This document shows, in pieces, positions 16,262-24,218 of a stretch of DNA of 38,379 nucleotides. Below the pieces are notes generated by a model, which saw only the letters and a list, made by a program, of their open reading frames with translations, did no database searches and was not told where the DNA came from. The stretch covers positions 1-38,379 of the forward strand of contig NZ_VKJP01000019.1 of NCBI RefSeq assembly GCF_007280575.1, given 5' to 3'. This DNA is from Streptomyces benahoarensis (GTDB lineage: Bacteria; Actinomycetota; Actinomycetes; Streptomycetales; Streptomycetaceae). How positions within the stretch are numbered: the first letter of the stretch is position 1; each line of letters begins with the position of its first letter. The position numbers and the translations under genes are program-made.

Positions 16262-16880
16262 GGACGGCGAGGTAAACCGCGTGAGGTGTTGCGCTCTCCC
16301 CTCCGAGCAGGCAGTTCGGCCTGGCCGCGTTCGCGGCGGTGCGGGATGACCAGGCCGGTGCCCCGGTAGCCGCCGTCCGCGATGGCCGTGGTCCCGCCAA
16401 CGGCGGCCTTCGCACCGGACCGTTCCCACGCCTTGATCGTCGACGAGCTCAGAGGTGATCGGCCACCATCGGCTTCAGGACTTCGCTGTCGTGTGTGTGA
16501 GAGGCGGAAACGCCGACAGCCGGAGGCAGTCCGTTCGCGTCCGGCGGTACGTGCGTCCCGGAGGCCGGCTCACCCCGGTTCACGGGGCTCGGACCTGTGA
16601 GTTCACCCCCCTTTTTCCGTGTTCAGGTGGGCGGAGCCGGGTACCACGCGCGCGACATCGAGCAGGCCGACCTCGTCCAGCCGGTGCAGGATCTCCTCGT
16701 GGAGCCGGCCCTACGGGCCGACCCGCGGCCAGATCACGAATCGCCGGTGGGACGTCGGCTTCACCGTCCCGAAGCACCGCGACAGAGCCCGCCGGACGCA
16801 CCGCCCACCTGTGCGAAGACGATCGCCGCGAACGTTTCCCGTCGGTCCCCGCGAGTTGCCCGGGACTTACCGGCAACGGT
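16262..16880 (-). mobile_element. IS5-family transposase remnant
   Basis: Read on the minus strand, in order: ETFAAIVF; SHRRFVIW; a stop codon (revcomp of 16711-16713); GRLHEEILHRLDEVGLLDVA; KGGELTGPSPVNRGEPASG; DANGLPPAVGVSASHTHDSE; and, after a frameshift, IADGGYRGTGLVIPHRRERG. This is the order of the IS5-type DDE transposases common in Streptomyces (typical wording: YRRFxxWxRAG, ELTGPSPVDRGKPGSK, DANGLPLLVGVSAGNTHDS, ADGGYRG). At least one stop, two frameshifts and deletions make it inactive. No terminal repeats were found. It marks the left edge of the biosynthetic cluster. Confidence 0.8.
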
Positions 16881-17047
16881 GGTACGTGGCACGGTCCCGA
16901 CTTTTGAAGCTGGCCGAAACGTAAGCTGCGTCGGCTCCTGTGATGCCTGAGACTGAAGGGACACGACATCGCACTGCGGTGATGCATTCACCAAGGGGAT
17001 TCATTCCGGCCCCGGTGGATTCGCGTCGCCGGACGGAGGCAAGCGCC

Positions 17048-17821
17048 GTGAGTGACGGATCTGGATTATCACCGGAATTCAAACATGAGGAAGGCGCCGA
17101 GAAGAAACGGCGTCAGGGGGGAGAAAGTCGGCGGTCGGCGGCATTCTTCGATGTTGACGAAACGCTCATCACGGCAAAAAGCATGTTTGAATTCCTGCGC
17201 CACTGGCTGGCCCGGAACGGGGACGACGGCACTCTGTACCGGCAAAGAGCCGACGCGCTACGCCAGATGGCCGAACGGGTGCCCCGCGAGGAGGGCAACC
17301 GTGCCTACTACACGAACTTCGCGGGCGTTCCGGCCGCCGGGCTCATCGACGCCGGCCGGGACTGGTACGCCGCTTATCGAAGAGGGCCGGACGCATTCGT
17401 CACTGCGACCGCCCGCGCACTCGCTCGTCACCAGGCCGCGGGCGACCGCATCGTACTGGTCTCGGGCGGCTTCGCGGCGTGCCTGAGACCGCTCGCCGAC
17501 GACTTCGCAGTGGACCTGACGCTGTGCTCGGATCCGCTGATCGCCGATGACGGAACGTTCACCGGCGAGGTCGGAACGGCGATGATCGGCAAGGCCAAGG
17601 CCGTCGCCGTCGCCCAGGCGATCGCCGAGTTCGGCCTCTCGGCAGCGGACTGCTGGGCGTACGGGGATCACTCCAGCGATCTCGCCATGCTGTCCTCGGT
17701 GGGGAACCCGGTGGCCATCGGCGACGACCCGGTTCTGTGCGGATACGTCCGAAGCCAAGGCGGGAGCATTCTGCCGACGACCGGCGGGCGACGGGACGAA
17801 TGCAGGAGATCAGACGCCTGA
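17048..17821 (+). CDS. HAD-IB family phosphatase
   Basis: 257 residues from GTG 17048, chosen because GGAGG (17035-17039) lies 8 nt upstream; longer forms from GTG 16940 or ATG 16943 are open but have no ribosome site. All four HAD motifs are present: D35-V-D37-E-T-L (nucleophile and acid/base), S139 in VLVSGG, K182 in IGKAKA, and D207/D211 in YGDHSSDLAML. The helical insert between motifs I and II is the C1 cap of the subfamily IB (SerB-like) enzymes. In gamma-butyrolactone and methylenomycin-furan pathways a phosphatase removes the phosphate brought in by the three-carbon partner, and the AfsA-like gene downstream suggests that role here. Confidence 0.85.
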   Translation: MSDGSGLSPEFKHEEGAEKKRRQGGESRRSAAFFDVDETLITAKSMFEFLRHWLARNGDDGTLYRQRADALRQMAERVPREEGNRAYYTNFAGVPAAGLIDAGRDWYAAYRRGPDAFVTATARALARHQAAGDRIVLVSGGFAACLRPLADDFAVDLTLCSDPLIADDGTFTGEVGTAMIGKAKAVAVAQAIAEFGLSAADCWAYGDHSSDLAMLSSVGNPVAIGDDPVLCGYVRSQGGSILPTTGGRRDECRRSDA

Positions 17822-18057
17822 GCAAACCCCCTCCATGCAGGGGAAGAAGAGTGACCAAGACGTGAATATCACGCACCGCCCCATGAGAGGCGCACACCTT
17901 CGCCGCCCATGACGTCCTGTCGGGGGCAGGCTGGAATCGGGCCTCATTGGTGCCGTCGGAGCACCCTTGCGGCCTCTCCCTGAATTCAGTGGCGCACACC
18001 ATGCAAGGGCGCATGAGTGAGGACGCCTGCCAGTCATGTGATGAATGGAATTCTCGC
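17822..18057 (+). promoter_or_regulatory. Intergenic region with palindrome upstream of afsA-like gene
   Basis: This 236-bp gap is less GC-rich than its surroundings. It contains a perfect 13-bp palindrome, CGTGA-ATA-TCACG, at 17861-17873, about 185 bp ahead of the preferred start of the AfsA-like gene. It could be an operator. I could not fit it to the gamma-butyrolactone receptor (ARE) consensus. In-frame starts for the next gene exist at 18001 and 18013 within this gap. Confidence 0.4.
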
Positions 18058-18846
18058 ATGCCAGAAAGCAAAACGATCACGTTATTCATCGTCGGCGACC
18101 GTTTCGACGCATTTGCCGACCAGACATCGGCCGTTACCGTCTCCCGGTTCATCGACCGGCTGCGGGCCGGCGTGTACCGGAGCACGGCCGACAGCAACGC
18201 CCTGGTCCTCGCCGAGGGGCAGGGGGTCACCGCATACGACTGGGACCGCATCCAGGAGGAGTTGACACGCTGCGACTCGCCCGAGCGCACCGTGATCGAA
18301 CGAAGCCCACGGGGACGGCCCGGCAATCACACCGAGACGCACAAACACCGCGAGAGCAATGTGCTCATCGCGGGGCTGACCCGGCACTCCGAGACGTCCT
18401 TCCGGGCCTCCCTGCGGCTCCACAACGATCAAGAGATGCAGCTTGATCACCAGGCGAGCCATGTGCAGGGCATGGTCGTGCTCGAAGCCGCGCGGCAGAT
18501 GTACGTCGCCGTGTGCGAGCGGTACCACACCTGCCGCTGGCCGGAACACCGCTACAGCCATGTGTTCGACCGTCTGGAGACCAGTTTCCGCAACTTTCTG
18601 TTCCCGTTGGAGGCCAGCATCGATGGCGAGGTCCTCCAGGCGGACCTGAGCGATCCCGATCTGCTGGTGTTCGACATCGAGGTCACGTTCCGGCAGGCCG
18701 CCCTGCACGCCGCCACCGTGCGCATGACAGGTACGGCGCTGCCCAGCGCGGTGATGGCGCACAAGGAGCGCCGCGGTGCCGTGCGGGCCGTGCGGCACGC
18801 GCTCAAGCGTGTTCCCGCGCCACCCGAGCTCGCGGTCGCCGAGTGA
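18058..18846 (+). CDS. AfsA-like hotdog-domain protein (butyrolactone/butenolide-type synthase)
   Basis: 262 residues from ATG 18058 (ATG 18013 would add 15). Residues 1-85 (ITLFIVGDRFDAFADQTSAV) form an N-terminal part. The C-terminal 150 residues resemble the A-factor biosynthesis hotdog domain: HKHRESNVLIAGLTRHSETS, FRASLRLHNDQ, the region HQASHVQGMVVLEAARQMY with the E-x-x-R-Q motif typical of the family, and a late RLETSFRNFLFPLEASI strand. AfsA proteins join a beta-ketoacyl thioester to dihydroxyacetone phosphate; relatives in methylenomycin and salinipostin clusters use a similar logic. No ArpA-type butyrolactone receptor gene is adjacent, so the product may be a metabolite rather than a hormone. 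Family call moderately firm; substrate inferred. Confidence 0.72.
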   Translation: MPESKTITLFIVGDRFDAFADQTSAVTVSRFIDRLRAGVYRSTADSNALVLAEGQGVTAYDWDRIQEELTRCDSPERTVIERSPRGRPGNHTETHKHRESNVLIAGLTRHSETSFRASLRLHNDQEMQLDHQASHVQGMVVLEAARQMYVAVCERYHTCRWPEHRYSHVFDRLETSFRNFLFPLEASIDGEVLQADLSDPDLLVFDIEVTFRQAALHAATVRMTGTALPSAVMAHKERRGAVRAVRHALKRVPAPPELAVAE

Positions 18847-18895
18847 ACCGACGGACGCAACCAGCAACCCATTGCCGTGGAAGGGAACGCGTGCG

Positions 18896-19525
18896 ATGAC
18901 TTCCCCCCTGCTTCTGGTGACAGAGGTACCCGTCGAGCGAGAAGCTTCCCAGGAGGCACTCGCCGTCTGGCAGGACCGTACGCACGCTGCCGCGGGCCGC
19001 GGCAGCGTGCTTTACGAGAGCACGGAGGCGCCGGCCGTCCTGGAGCTGACCCCCTTGGCCGGACTCGCCGATCTCGCCGCCCTGACCGACCGCTGGCGTG
19101 ACCTGCGCGGAGCGCTGGCCCCCCTGTCCACGGGCGATGTCCGCCGCCAGGTGCTGGAGTTCGTGGGAGCGCCGAAGCCCGCGGCGGATGAGCTGCCGGA
19201 CACGCCGTACATCCAGCTGCGCCACGTCGAGGTCAAGCCTCCGGTGTACGAGGAGTACCTGTCCTGGCGGCAGGGGACCATCTTCGCCGAGGTCCTCAAG
19301 TCCGAGCGGATCGAGACGTTCCTCGCGTACCACTCCCTGCTGAGCACGGAGCCCGGAGTCATGTTCGTCTCGGGGTTCTCCTGCCCGCCGCAGGAGTACC
19401 TTCCGACGTTCGCCTCGGATCGCTACGCGGAGATCGCCCGGCAGGCGCATCCCCGGTTCGTCACCGACGAGGGGCTCTACACGCGGATCTACCGTCGAGT
19501 GCCCGGCGGGGAGGGCGCGCGATGA
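18896..19525 (+). CDS. Uncharacterised protein, possibly dimeric alpha/beta-barrel (ABM-like)
   Basis: 209 residues, ATG with GGAAGGGA (18879-18886). It reads as two related halves. The first (LLLVTEVPVEREASQEALAV, then VLELTPLAGLADLAAL) and the second (IQLRHVEVKPPVYEEYLSWR, then FLAYHSLLSTEPGVMFVSGF) each alternate strand and helix as in ferredoxin-like dimeric alpha/beta-barrel proteins such as antibiotic-biosynthesis monooxygenases or small cyclases. No metal, heme or cofactor motif seen and no signal peptide. It overlaps the next gene by 4 bp (ATGA), so the two are translationally coupled and probably act together. Function unknown. Confidence 0.6.
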   Translation: MTSPLLLVTEVPVEREASQEALAVWQDRTHAAAGRGSVLYESTEAPAVLELTPLAGLADLAALTDRWRDLRGALAPLSTGDVRRQVLEFVGAPKPAADELPDTPYIQLRHVEVKPPVYEEYLSWRQGTIFAEVLKSERIETFLAYHSLLSTEPGVMFVSGFSCPPQEYLPTFASDRYAEIARQAHPRFVTDEGLYTRIYRRVPGGEGAR

Positions 19526-20370
19526 CTCGTTCCCGGTCGTACGAGCTGAGCATGACGACCCAGGGCCCGCTCTACCCACCGAGCGAAGTGATGAACACCG
19601 ACGGGCACTTCGTGGTGATCGGTGGGATCAACCGGGCCCTCCCCGGCGGCGAGGTGAAGGCCGAGTGGGGAAGCGCGCTCGTCGCCGCCGACAGTGTTCT
19701 CCCGCCCTTCGGTGAGAACGCGCCGTACCGGATCATCCGGGAGCTGACACCCGAACTCTCCGCGAAAGACAGGGAGATGGTTCTCTGTACCTTGCCGCTG
19801 CCCCTGCCGTGCTCGAACTACACGGCCGTGATGGCCCCGGAGCAGCAGCCCGATCCGTTCGCCGTGGTGCGTCCGAGCTACCCGTTCCACCAGGTCCCCA
19901 TCCCGGACCTCCAGCCCGAGGACGGACCCAAGGTGACCGAACCGGTGACGCTGGGACAGTGGATCAAGGCGAGCGGAAACCTGACCGTGACGCTGGCGGA
20001 ACAGGACACCGCGGCGGACTTCCGCGGTGAGTTCCACGGGCTCATCCCGAACAGCCTCTACACCGTCATGGCCATCCGGCGCCGTGATCTCGATCCGGAC
20101 GGCCCGTCGCATCCCAGCCCGTTCGGCGTCCCCAACGTCTTCGTCGCCGACGAGGAGGGCAACGGCAGTTACCACGCCAGGCTTCCCCACCCCTTCCCGG
20201 CGCCCGACTCCGCGGCGGCCGGGAACCGGATCGTCAACTTCGTCGTGCTCTGGATGAGTTACCAGATGAACTACGGCGGCGCCGTGGGACACCACGGCCT
20301 GGGCTCGGACATCCACGCTCAGCTGCGGCTTCCCGGACCGGGGTTCGGCGAGTTCGTCACCCACGCCTGA
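19522..20370 (+). CDS. Protein of unknown function, cluster-specific
   Basis: 282 residues, starting in an ATGA overlap with the gene upstream. I do not recognise the family. Predicted largely beta. The N-terminal part contains GHFVVIGGINRALPGGEVKA and CTLPLPLPCSNYTAV. The C-terminal part contains VTLGQWIKASGNLTVTL, GLIPNSLYTVMAIRRRDLDP and NFVVLWMSYQMNYGGAVGHH, with a His pair (GHHGLGSDIHAQL) near the end that could bind metal. No signal peptide or membrane helix. Coupling to the ABM-like gene suggests a shared step. A cyclase, a lipid- or intermediate-binding protein and a new enzyme are all possible. Confidence 0.6.
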   Translation: MTRSRSYELSMTTQGPLYPPSEVMNTDGHFVVIGGINRALPGGEVKAEWGSALVAADSVLPPFGENAPYRIIRELTPELSAKDREMVLCTLPLPLPCSNYTAVMAPEQQPDPFAVVRPSYPFHQVPIPDLQPEDGPKVTEPVTLGQWIKASGNLTVTLAEQDTAADFRGEFHGLIPNSLYTVMAIRRRDLDPDGPSHPSPFGVPNVFVADEEGNGSYHARLPHPFPAPDSAAAGNRIVNFVVLWMSYQMNYGGAVGHHGLGSDIHAQLRLPGPGFGEFVTHA

Positions 20371-20688
20371 CGGCGGACCGGAAGCACCCCGATACGGGAT
20401 TCCCCACCCGGCTCCCGGCACATCGGGCGCTGTGCACTCCCGTACGCGTGTGCCGCGCGCCGGCCCCCGGGCGCGGAGCCGTCGGTCCCGTACGGCTGCC
20501 CGGGGGTTCCGGCGCCCCTGCCGCACGCGAGCCGCGGCAACGACGCACCGCACCGATGCCAAGACGGCGACGAAACCCCGGCAGCCGTCGCCGCCATCCG
20601 GATGCGTCGGAATTCCCCCTGGGTCCCGCCAGGGAAAAAGACGGCCCTTCGCCGCCTCGCCACCCAACTGACAGATCGGAGTTCCACC
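20371..20688. promoter_or_regulatory. 318-bp gap with hairpin before KASIII-1
   Basis: GC-rich intergenic DNA with several short inverted repeats. The clearest is CCCTGG-GTCCCG-CCAGGG (20617-20634), 55 nt upstream of the next start and followed by A-rich AAAAAG. It could be an operator or leader structure. No typical riboswitch recognised. The gap suggests that the ketosynthase starts a new transcript. Confidence 0.35.
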
Positions 20689-21759
20689 ATGCCGCACGGC
20701 TTGATTCCGGCAACACGAGATATTCCCGATAAAGACCAGGCCCCCCGGCCGTTGAATGCCGCGGCCGGACTCAAACGCCCCGTCGGGATTCGCTCGACCG
20801 GGCTCTATGTGCCGCCACGCGTGGTCACCAATGAGGAGCTGACCCGGACGCTCGATACGTCCGACGCCTGGATCACCACGCGTACCGGCATCAAAGAGCG
20901 GCGCTTCCTGGAACCCGGCATGGCCACCTCGGACATGAGCACCGAGGCGGCCCGGCAGGCGCTGTCCCGCGGCGGCGTCGACCCGGCCGAGCTGGACGCC
21001 ATTGTCCTGACGACCTTCACCCCGGACCAGCCGCTGCCGTCCACCGCCCTGATGGTCAAACAGGCGCTGGGCGCGCATCGCGCCATTCCGCTCGATCTCA
21101 CCCAGGCAGCCTGCGCCGGTGGGATATACGCGCTGCTCGTCGCCGCCCACCTCCTGCAGAACGACTCCTACTCCCACGTCCTGGTCATCGGCGCCGATGC
21201 CGGATCGCGTGCCACGGACCCGCAGGACCGCGGTACCCGCGTCTTCCTCGGTGACGCCGCCGGGGCCGTGCTGCTCGGCCCCGGGGCCCCCGGCTTCGGG
21301 CTGCTGTCCTGGGACACCGGCGACGAGCTCTCCTACGACGTGGAGATACCCGCGGGCGGCTCCCGCCTGCCCACCAGCCAGGCGACCGCCGACGGCCGTG
21401 GCCAGTACCTGAAGATGCTGGGCAAATCCGTGTGGAACATGGCCACCGGCCGGTTGCCGGACAGCATCCGGCAGACGGCGCTGCGCGCAGGGGTCGAACT
21501 GGACGAGGTGCGGTACTTCCTGCTGCACCAGGCGAACCTCAACATCATCAACGAGGCGATGCAGAGTCTCGGGGTGCCCGCCGAACGCGCGCCCACGACC
21601 GTCGGCCGGTTCGGCAACACGGCCGCGGCCAGCATGTTCACGGTGCTGCACGAAACCATGGAGAACGGGGTCCGGCACGGCGACCACCTCATCATGTCCG
21701 GGATCGGCGCCGGCTTCCTGTGGGGGTCGGCCTGCTTCCGGTACGACGGGCGGGAGTGA
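20689..21759 (+). CDS. 3-oxoacyl-ACP synthase III (FabH-like), KASIII-1
   Basis: 356 residues, ATG with CGGAG at 20677-20681. Thiolase-fold ketosynthase III with the complete triad: C142 in DLTQAACAGGIYAL, H280 in FLLHQANLNII and N310 in GRFGNTAAASM. RTGIKERR and GDAAGAVLLG are family motifs. The 30-residue N-terminal extension (MPHGLIPATRDIPDKDQAPR and onward) is longer than housekeeping FabH. It is only distantly like KASIII-2 downstream. Likely it starts the chain by condensing an acyl-CoA with malonyl-ACP, or transfers or condenses an acyl group with the AfsA-pathway intermediate. The MDR reductase gene starts 2 bp after its stop. Confidence 0.9.
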   Translation: MPHGLIPATRDIPDKDQAPRPLNAAAGLKRPVGIRSTGLYVPPRVVTNEELTRTLDTSDAWITTRTGIKERRFLEPGMATSDMSTEAARQALSRGGVDPAELDAIVLTTFTPDQPLPSTALMVKQALGAHRAIPLDLTQAACAGGIYALLVAAHLLQNDSYSHVLVIGADAGSRATDPQDRGTRVFLGDAAGAVLLGPGAPGFGLLSWDTGDELSYDVEIPAGGSRLPTSQATADGRGQYLKMLGKSVWNMATGRLPDSIRQTALRAGVELDEVRYFLLHQANLNIINEAMQSLGVPAERAPTTVGRFGNTAAASMFTVLHETMENGVRHGDHLIMSGIGAGFLWGSACFRYDGRE

Positions 21760-21761
21760 GC

Positions 21762-22730
21762 ATGCTCGCCGTGTCGGCCATACGCACCGACGCCGGAGAC
21801 CCGCTCGGCTGTCTGGATGTCGGCGAACGGGCCGAGCCCACGGCCGTCGACGGCTGGACGACCGTGTCGGTCCGCGCATCCGCTCTGAACCGGCACGACC
21901 TGTGGACGCTGCGCGGCGTCGGCCCGCCGTTCCAGCGCATACCGATCATTCTGGGCTCGGACGCGGCCGGAGTGGACGAGGACGGCAACTCCGTCATCGT
22001 CCACTCGGTCATCGGGGACCGTGCGAACCGCCGCGGGGAGGAGGATTCCGACCCGCACTGGTCCGTGCTCGGCGAGCGGCACGACGGAACGTTCGCGGAA
22101 CGGGTGGCCGTTCCCCGGCGCAACCTCGTGCCCAAGCCTGCGGGCATGTCCTTCGAGGACGCCGCGTGTCTTCCCGGGGCCTGGCTGACGGCTTACCGCA
22201 TGCTCTTCGACCGGGCGGCGCTGGAACCCGGCGGTACCGTCCTGGTCCAGGGCGCGGGCGGCGGGGTCTCGACCGCCCTGATCGTCCTGGGGTCGGCCGC
22301 CGGGTACCGCGTCTGGGTGACGAGTCGCAGCGCGGGGCGCCGCAAACAGGCCGAGGCCCTCGGCGCCGAGGCCGCCTTTCCGCCCGGCGCGCGGCTGCCG
22401 GTCCGGGTCGACGCCGTGATGGAGACGGTGGGCGAGGCCACCTGGGAGCACTCGTTGCGCAGCGTCCGTGACGGTGGCCGCATCGTGGTCAGCGGCGCGA
22501 CCACCGGAGCGTTGCCGCCCGCGGGGCTGACACACGTCTTCTTCCGCCAACTGACCATCGCCGGCTGCACTCTCGGCACCCGGGACCAGCTGGCGCGGCT
22601 CTCCCGCTTCTGCGCGCGGAACCGGCTCGCCCCGGTCATCGACCGTGTGCTTCCGCTGTCCCGGGCCCGTGAGGGCTTCCGGGCCATGTCCGACGGTTCG
22701 GTCTTCGGGAAAGTCGTCTTCGCCTCATGA
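21762..22730 (+). CDS. Zinc-less MDR (quinone-reductase-like) oxidoreductase
   Basis: 322 residues. ATG 21762 follows CGGGAG in the end of KASIII-1; GTG 21756 is an in-frame alternative that would overlap it. Medium-chain dehydrogenase/reductase fold: N-terminal barrel with ALNRHDLWTLRG and IILGSDAAGV, Rossmann motif VLVQGAGGGVSTALIVLGSA, and a C-terminal FGKVVF end. The usual catalytic-zinc cysteine is replaced (NRHDLW) and no structural-zinc cysteine cluster is seen, as in quinone and enoyl reductases. VTSRSAGRRKQA after the second strand suggests NADPH. A plausible job is reduction of an enoyl or butenolide double bond, as BprA does in A-factor biosynthesis, although BprA itself belongs to another reductase group. 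Confidence 0.85.
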   Translation: MLAVSAIRTDAGDPLGCLDVGERAEPTAVDGWTTVSVRASALNRHDLWTLRGVGPPFQRIPIILGSDAAGVDEDGNSVIVHSVIGDRANRRGEEDSDPHWSVLGERHDGTFAERVAVPRRNLVPKPAGMSFEDAACLPGAWLTAYRMLFDRAALEPGGTVLVQGAGGGVSTALIVLGSAAGYRVWVTSRSAGRRKQAEALGAEAAFPPGARLPVRVDAVMETVGEATWEHSLRSVRDGGRIVVSGATTGALPPAGLTHVFFRQLTIAGCTLGTRDQLARLSRFCARNRLAPVIDRVLPLSRAREGFRAMSDGSVFGKVVFAS

Positions 22731-22886
22731 GACGGATGATCCGGAAAGCCGACTGAAAGGGGGCCAGCCCACTCGTTGCATAGAAATCGCGGCACCGCCG
22801 CTCGCGCATTCAACGGACGCCTTTCCCTTCGGGAACGGTTTATTCGGCATGCGATAAAAGATCGCTCAATGCGCTGCGAGCAGGGC

Positions 22887-22914
22887 TTGACGGTCAATTA
22901 TTCACCGGTATAAC
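22887..22914 (+). promoter_or_regulatory. Strong vegetative-type promoter for the ACP operon
   Basis: TTGACG (22887-22892), a 16-bp spacer and TATAAC (22909-22914), the best -35/-10 pair in the window, in a locally AT-rich 240-bp gap. The start point would be near 22921, leaving a leader of about 50 nt with AAGGAG (22954-22959) ahead of the ACP start. A small hairpin TTCCC-TTC-GGGAA lies at 22823-22835. Confidence 0.7.
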
Positions 22915-22970
22915 TTCACTTTCGAAAGCCGTGTCGCCCATCGAATCCAATTCAAGGAGCGTGACTTTTC

Positions 22971-23225
22971 ATGGCAGTTCCCTCCCTTACCAAGAAAGCC
23001 GTCGAAGGGTTCGTTGTCGATGTGCTGGAGAAACTCGGCATCGATCGGGAGCAGATCACACTTGACGCGTCGTTCGACGACTTAGGCGTGGACTCGCTCC
23101 ATGTGACAGAGCTGGGGCAGGCGGTCAACAGGGAATTCGACATCCAGGTGCACGCTGCGGACCTGGAGGATACCCAGAGCCTCCGGGAGGCGCTGGGTGC
23201 CATTTACGTGAAAGCCGGACTCTAG
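22971..23225 (+). CDS. Stand-alone acyl carrier protein
   Basis: 84 residues, ATG 11 nt after AAGGAG. Four-helix ACP with the phosphopantetheine site at S42 in DDLGVDSLHVTEL and acidic helix II. It is the only carrier protein in the window and lies 12 bp ahead of KASIII-2, so it is the likely tether for the pathway's acyl chain. A phosphopantetheinyl transferase from elsewhere is needed. Confidence 0.93.
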   Translation: MAVPSLTKKAVEGFVVDVLEKLGIDREQITLDASFDDLGVDSLHVTELGQAVNREFDIQVHAADLEDTQSLREALGAIYVKAGL

Positions 23226-23237
23226 GACAAGGTACCC

Positions 23238-24218
23238 ATGACCGTCACACTTGCCGGTGCCGGAGCGGCGCTGCCCGAGCGGGTATTGAGCAACCACGAC
23301 TTCGTTCACCTCAACACCTCCGACGAGTGGATCGTCCAGCGCACCGGCATCCGGGAACGCCGCCGGCTGGCCGCGGACGCGAGCCTCGCGGAGCTGGCCA
23401 CGGACGCCTGCGCGCGGGCACTGTCGGACGCGGGCGTCGCCCCGCGCGACATCCGGCATGTGGTCGTGGCCACCTCCACGGCCGACCGGATCAGCCCGGG
23501 TATGGCCGTCGAGGTCGCGACCCGGCTGGGCATCGACCGGCCGGCCGCCTTCGACGTCGGCGCGGGCTGCTCCGGGTTCCTGTACGCACTGGACCACGCG
23601 ATCGCGGTGATCGAATCGGGACGGTCCGAGCATGTCCTCGTCTGCGGCGCCGAGGCGCTTTCCCGCATCACCGACCACACCGACCGCAATACCGCGGTGC
23701 TGCTCGGAGACGGAGCGGGCGCGGTCGTCGTGTCGAAGGCGAGCGGCAGCCTGCGACCGGCCTTCGCGCTCGGCTCCGACGGCACGCAGATCGAACTCCT
23801 CTACGTGGGGCAGGACCGGTTGCTGCGCATGCGCGGGCGGGAGATCTTCGAAAACGCCGTGGACCTGATGGCCGGGCACACCCAGCTGGTGCTCGAACAG
23901 TGCGGCCTCGGCCCGGACGATCTCGATCTCTTCGTCGCCCACCAGGCCAACGCCCGTATCGTCCAGGCCGTCAGGCGTCGGCTCGGCGTCTCCGCCGACC
24001 GGGTGTTCCTCAACGTCGACAAGGTCGCCAACACCTCCTCCGCCTCCATACCGCTGGCCCTCGCGCACGCGAACGAACAGCGACTGCTGCACCCCGGTGC
24101 CGTGCTGGGGCTCACGGCCTTCGGCGCGGGACTCTCCTGGGGCGCCGGGATCATCACCTGGAAGAGCCTGGCGGTGCACGGCGTGGACGAGCTGCCCGTC
24201 AGCGGGGGCGAGAGGTGA
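23238..24218 (+). CDS. 3-oxoacyl-ACP synthase III (FabH-like), KASIII-2
   Basis: 326 residues, ATG; the ribosome site is weak (ACAAGG) and translation may be coupled to the ACP 12 bp upstream. Closer to housekeeping FabH than KASIII-1: NTSDEWIVQRTGIRERR, C111 in DVGAGCSGFLYALD, H235 in LFVAHQANARIV and N265 in VDKVANTSSAS complete the triad, and GDGAGAVVVS follows the family pattern. Likely makes a beta-ketoacyl-ACP on the adjacent ACP from a CoA starter. Its stop overlaps the GTG of the next SDR by 4 bp (GTGA). Confidence 0.92.
   Translation: MTVTLAGAGAALPERVLSNHDFVHLNTSDEWIVQRTGIRERRRLAADASLAELATDACARALSDAGVAPRDIRHVVVATSTADRISPGMAVEVATRLGIDRPAAFDVGAGCSGFLYALDHAIAVIESGRSEHVLVCGAEALSRITDHTDRNTAVLLGDGAGAVVVSKASGSLRPAFALGSDGTQIELLYVGQDRLLRMRGREIFENAVDLMAGHTQLVLEQCGLGPDDLDLFVAHQANARIVQAVRRRLGVSADRVFLNVDKVANTSSASIPLALAHANEQRLLHPGAVLGLTAFGAGLSWGAGIITWKSLAVHGVDELPVSGGER

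Noticed and set aside
17822-18057. Gamma-butyrolactone receptor (ARE) site ahead of the AfsA-like gene
   Set aside because: I looked for the ARE pattern because AfsA genes often have one; the only palindrome present does not fit it, and no ArpA-type receptor gene is adjacent.
19489-21879. 796-codon minus-strand frame across the unknown gene and KASIII-1
   Set aside because: Shadow of the KASIII-1 and 19522 genes with no recognisable domain.
22823-22835. Hairpin TTCCC-TTC-GGGAA as a terminator after the MDR gene
   Set aside because: The stem has only 5 bp, is not followed by T residues and is over 90 bp from the stop codon.
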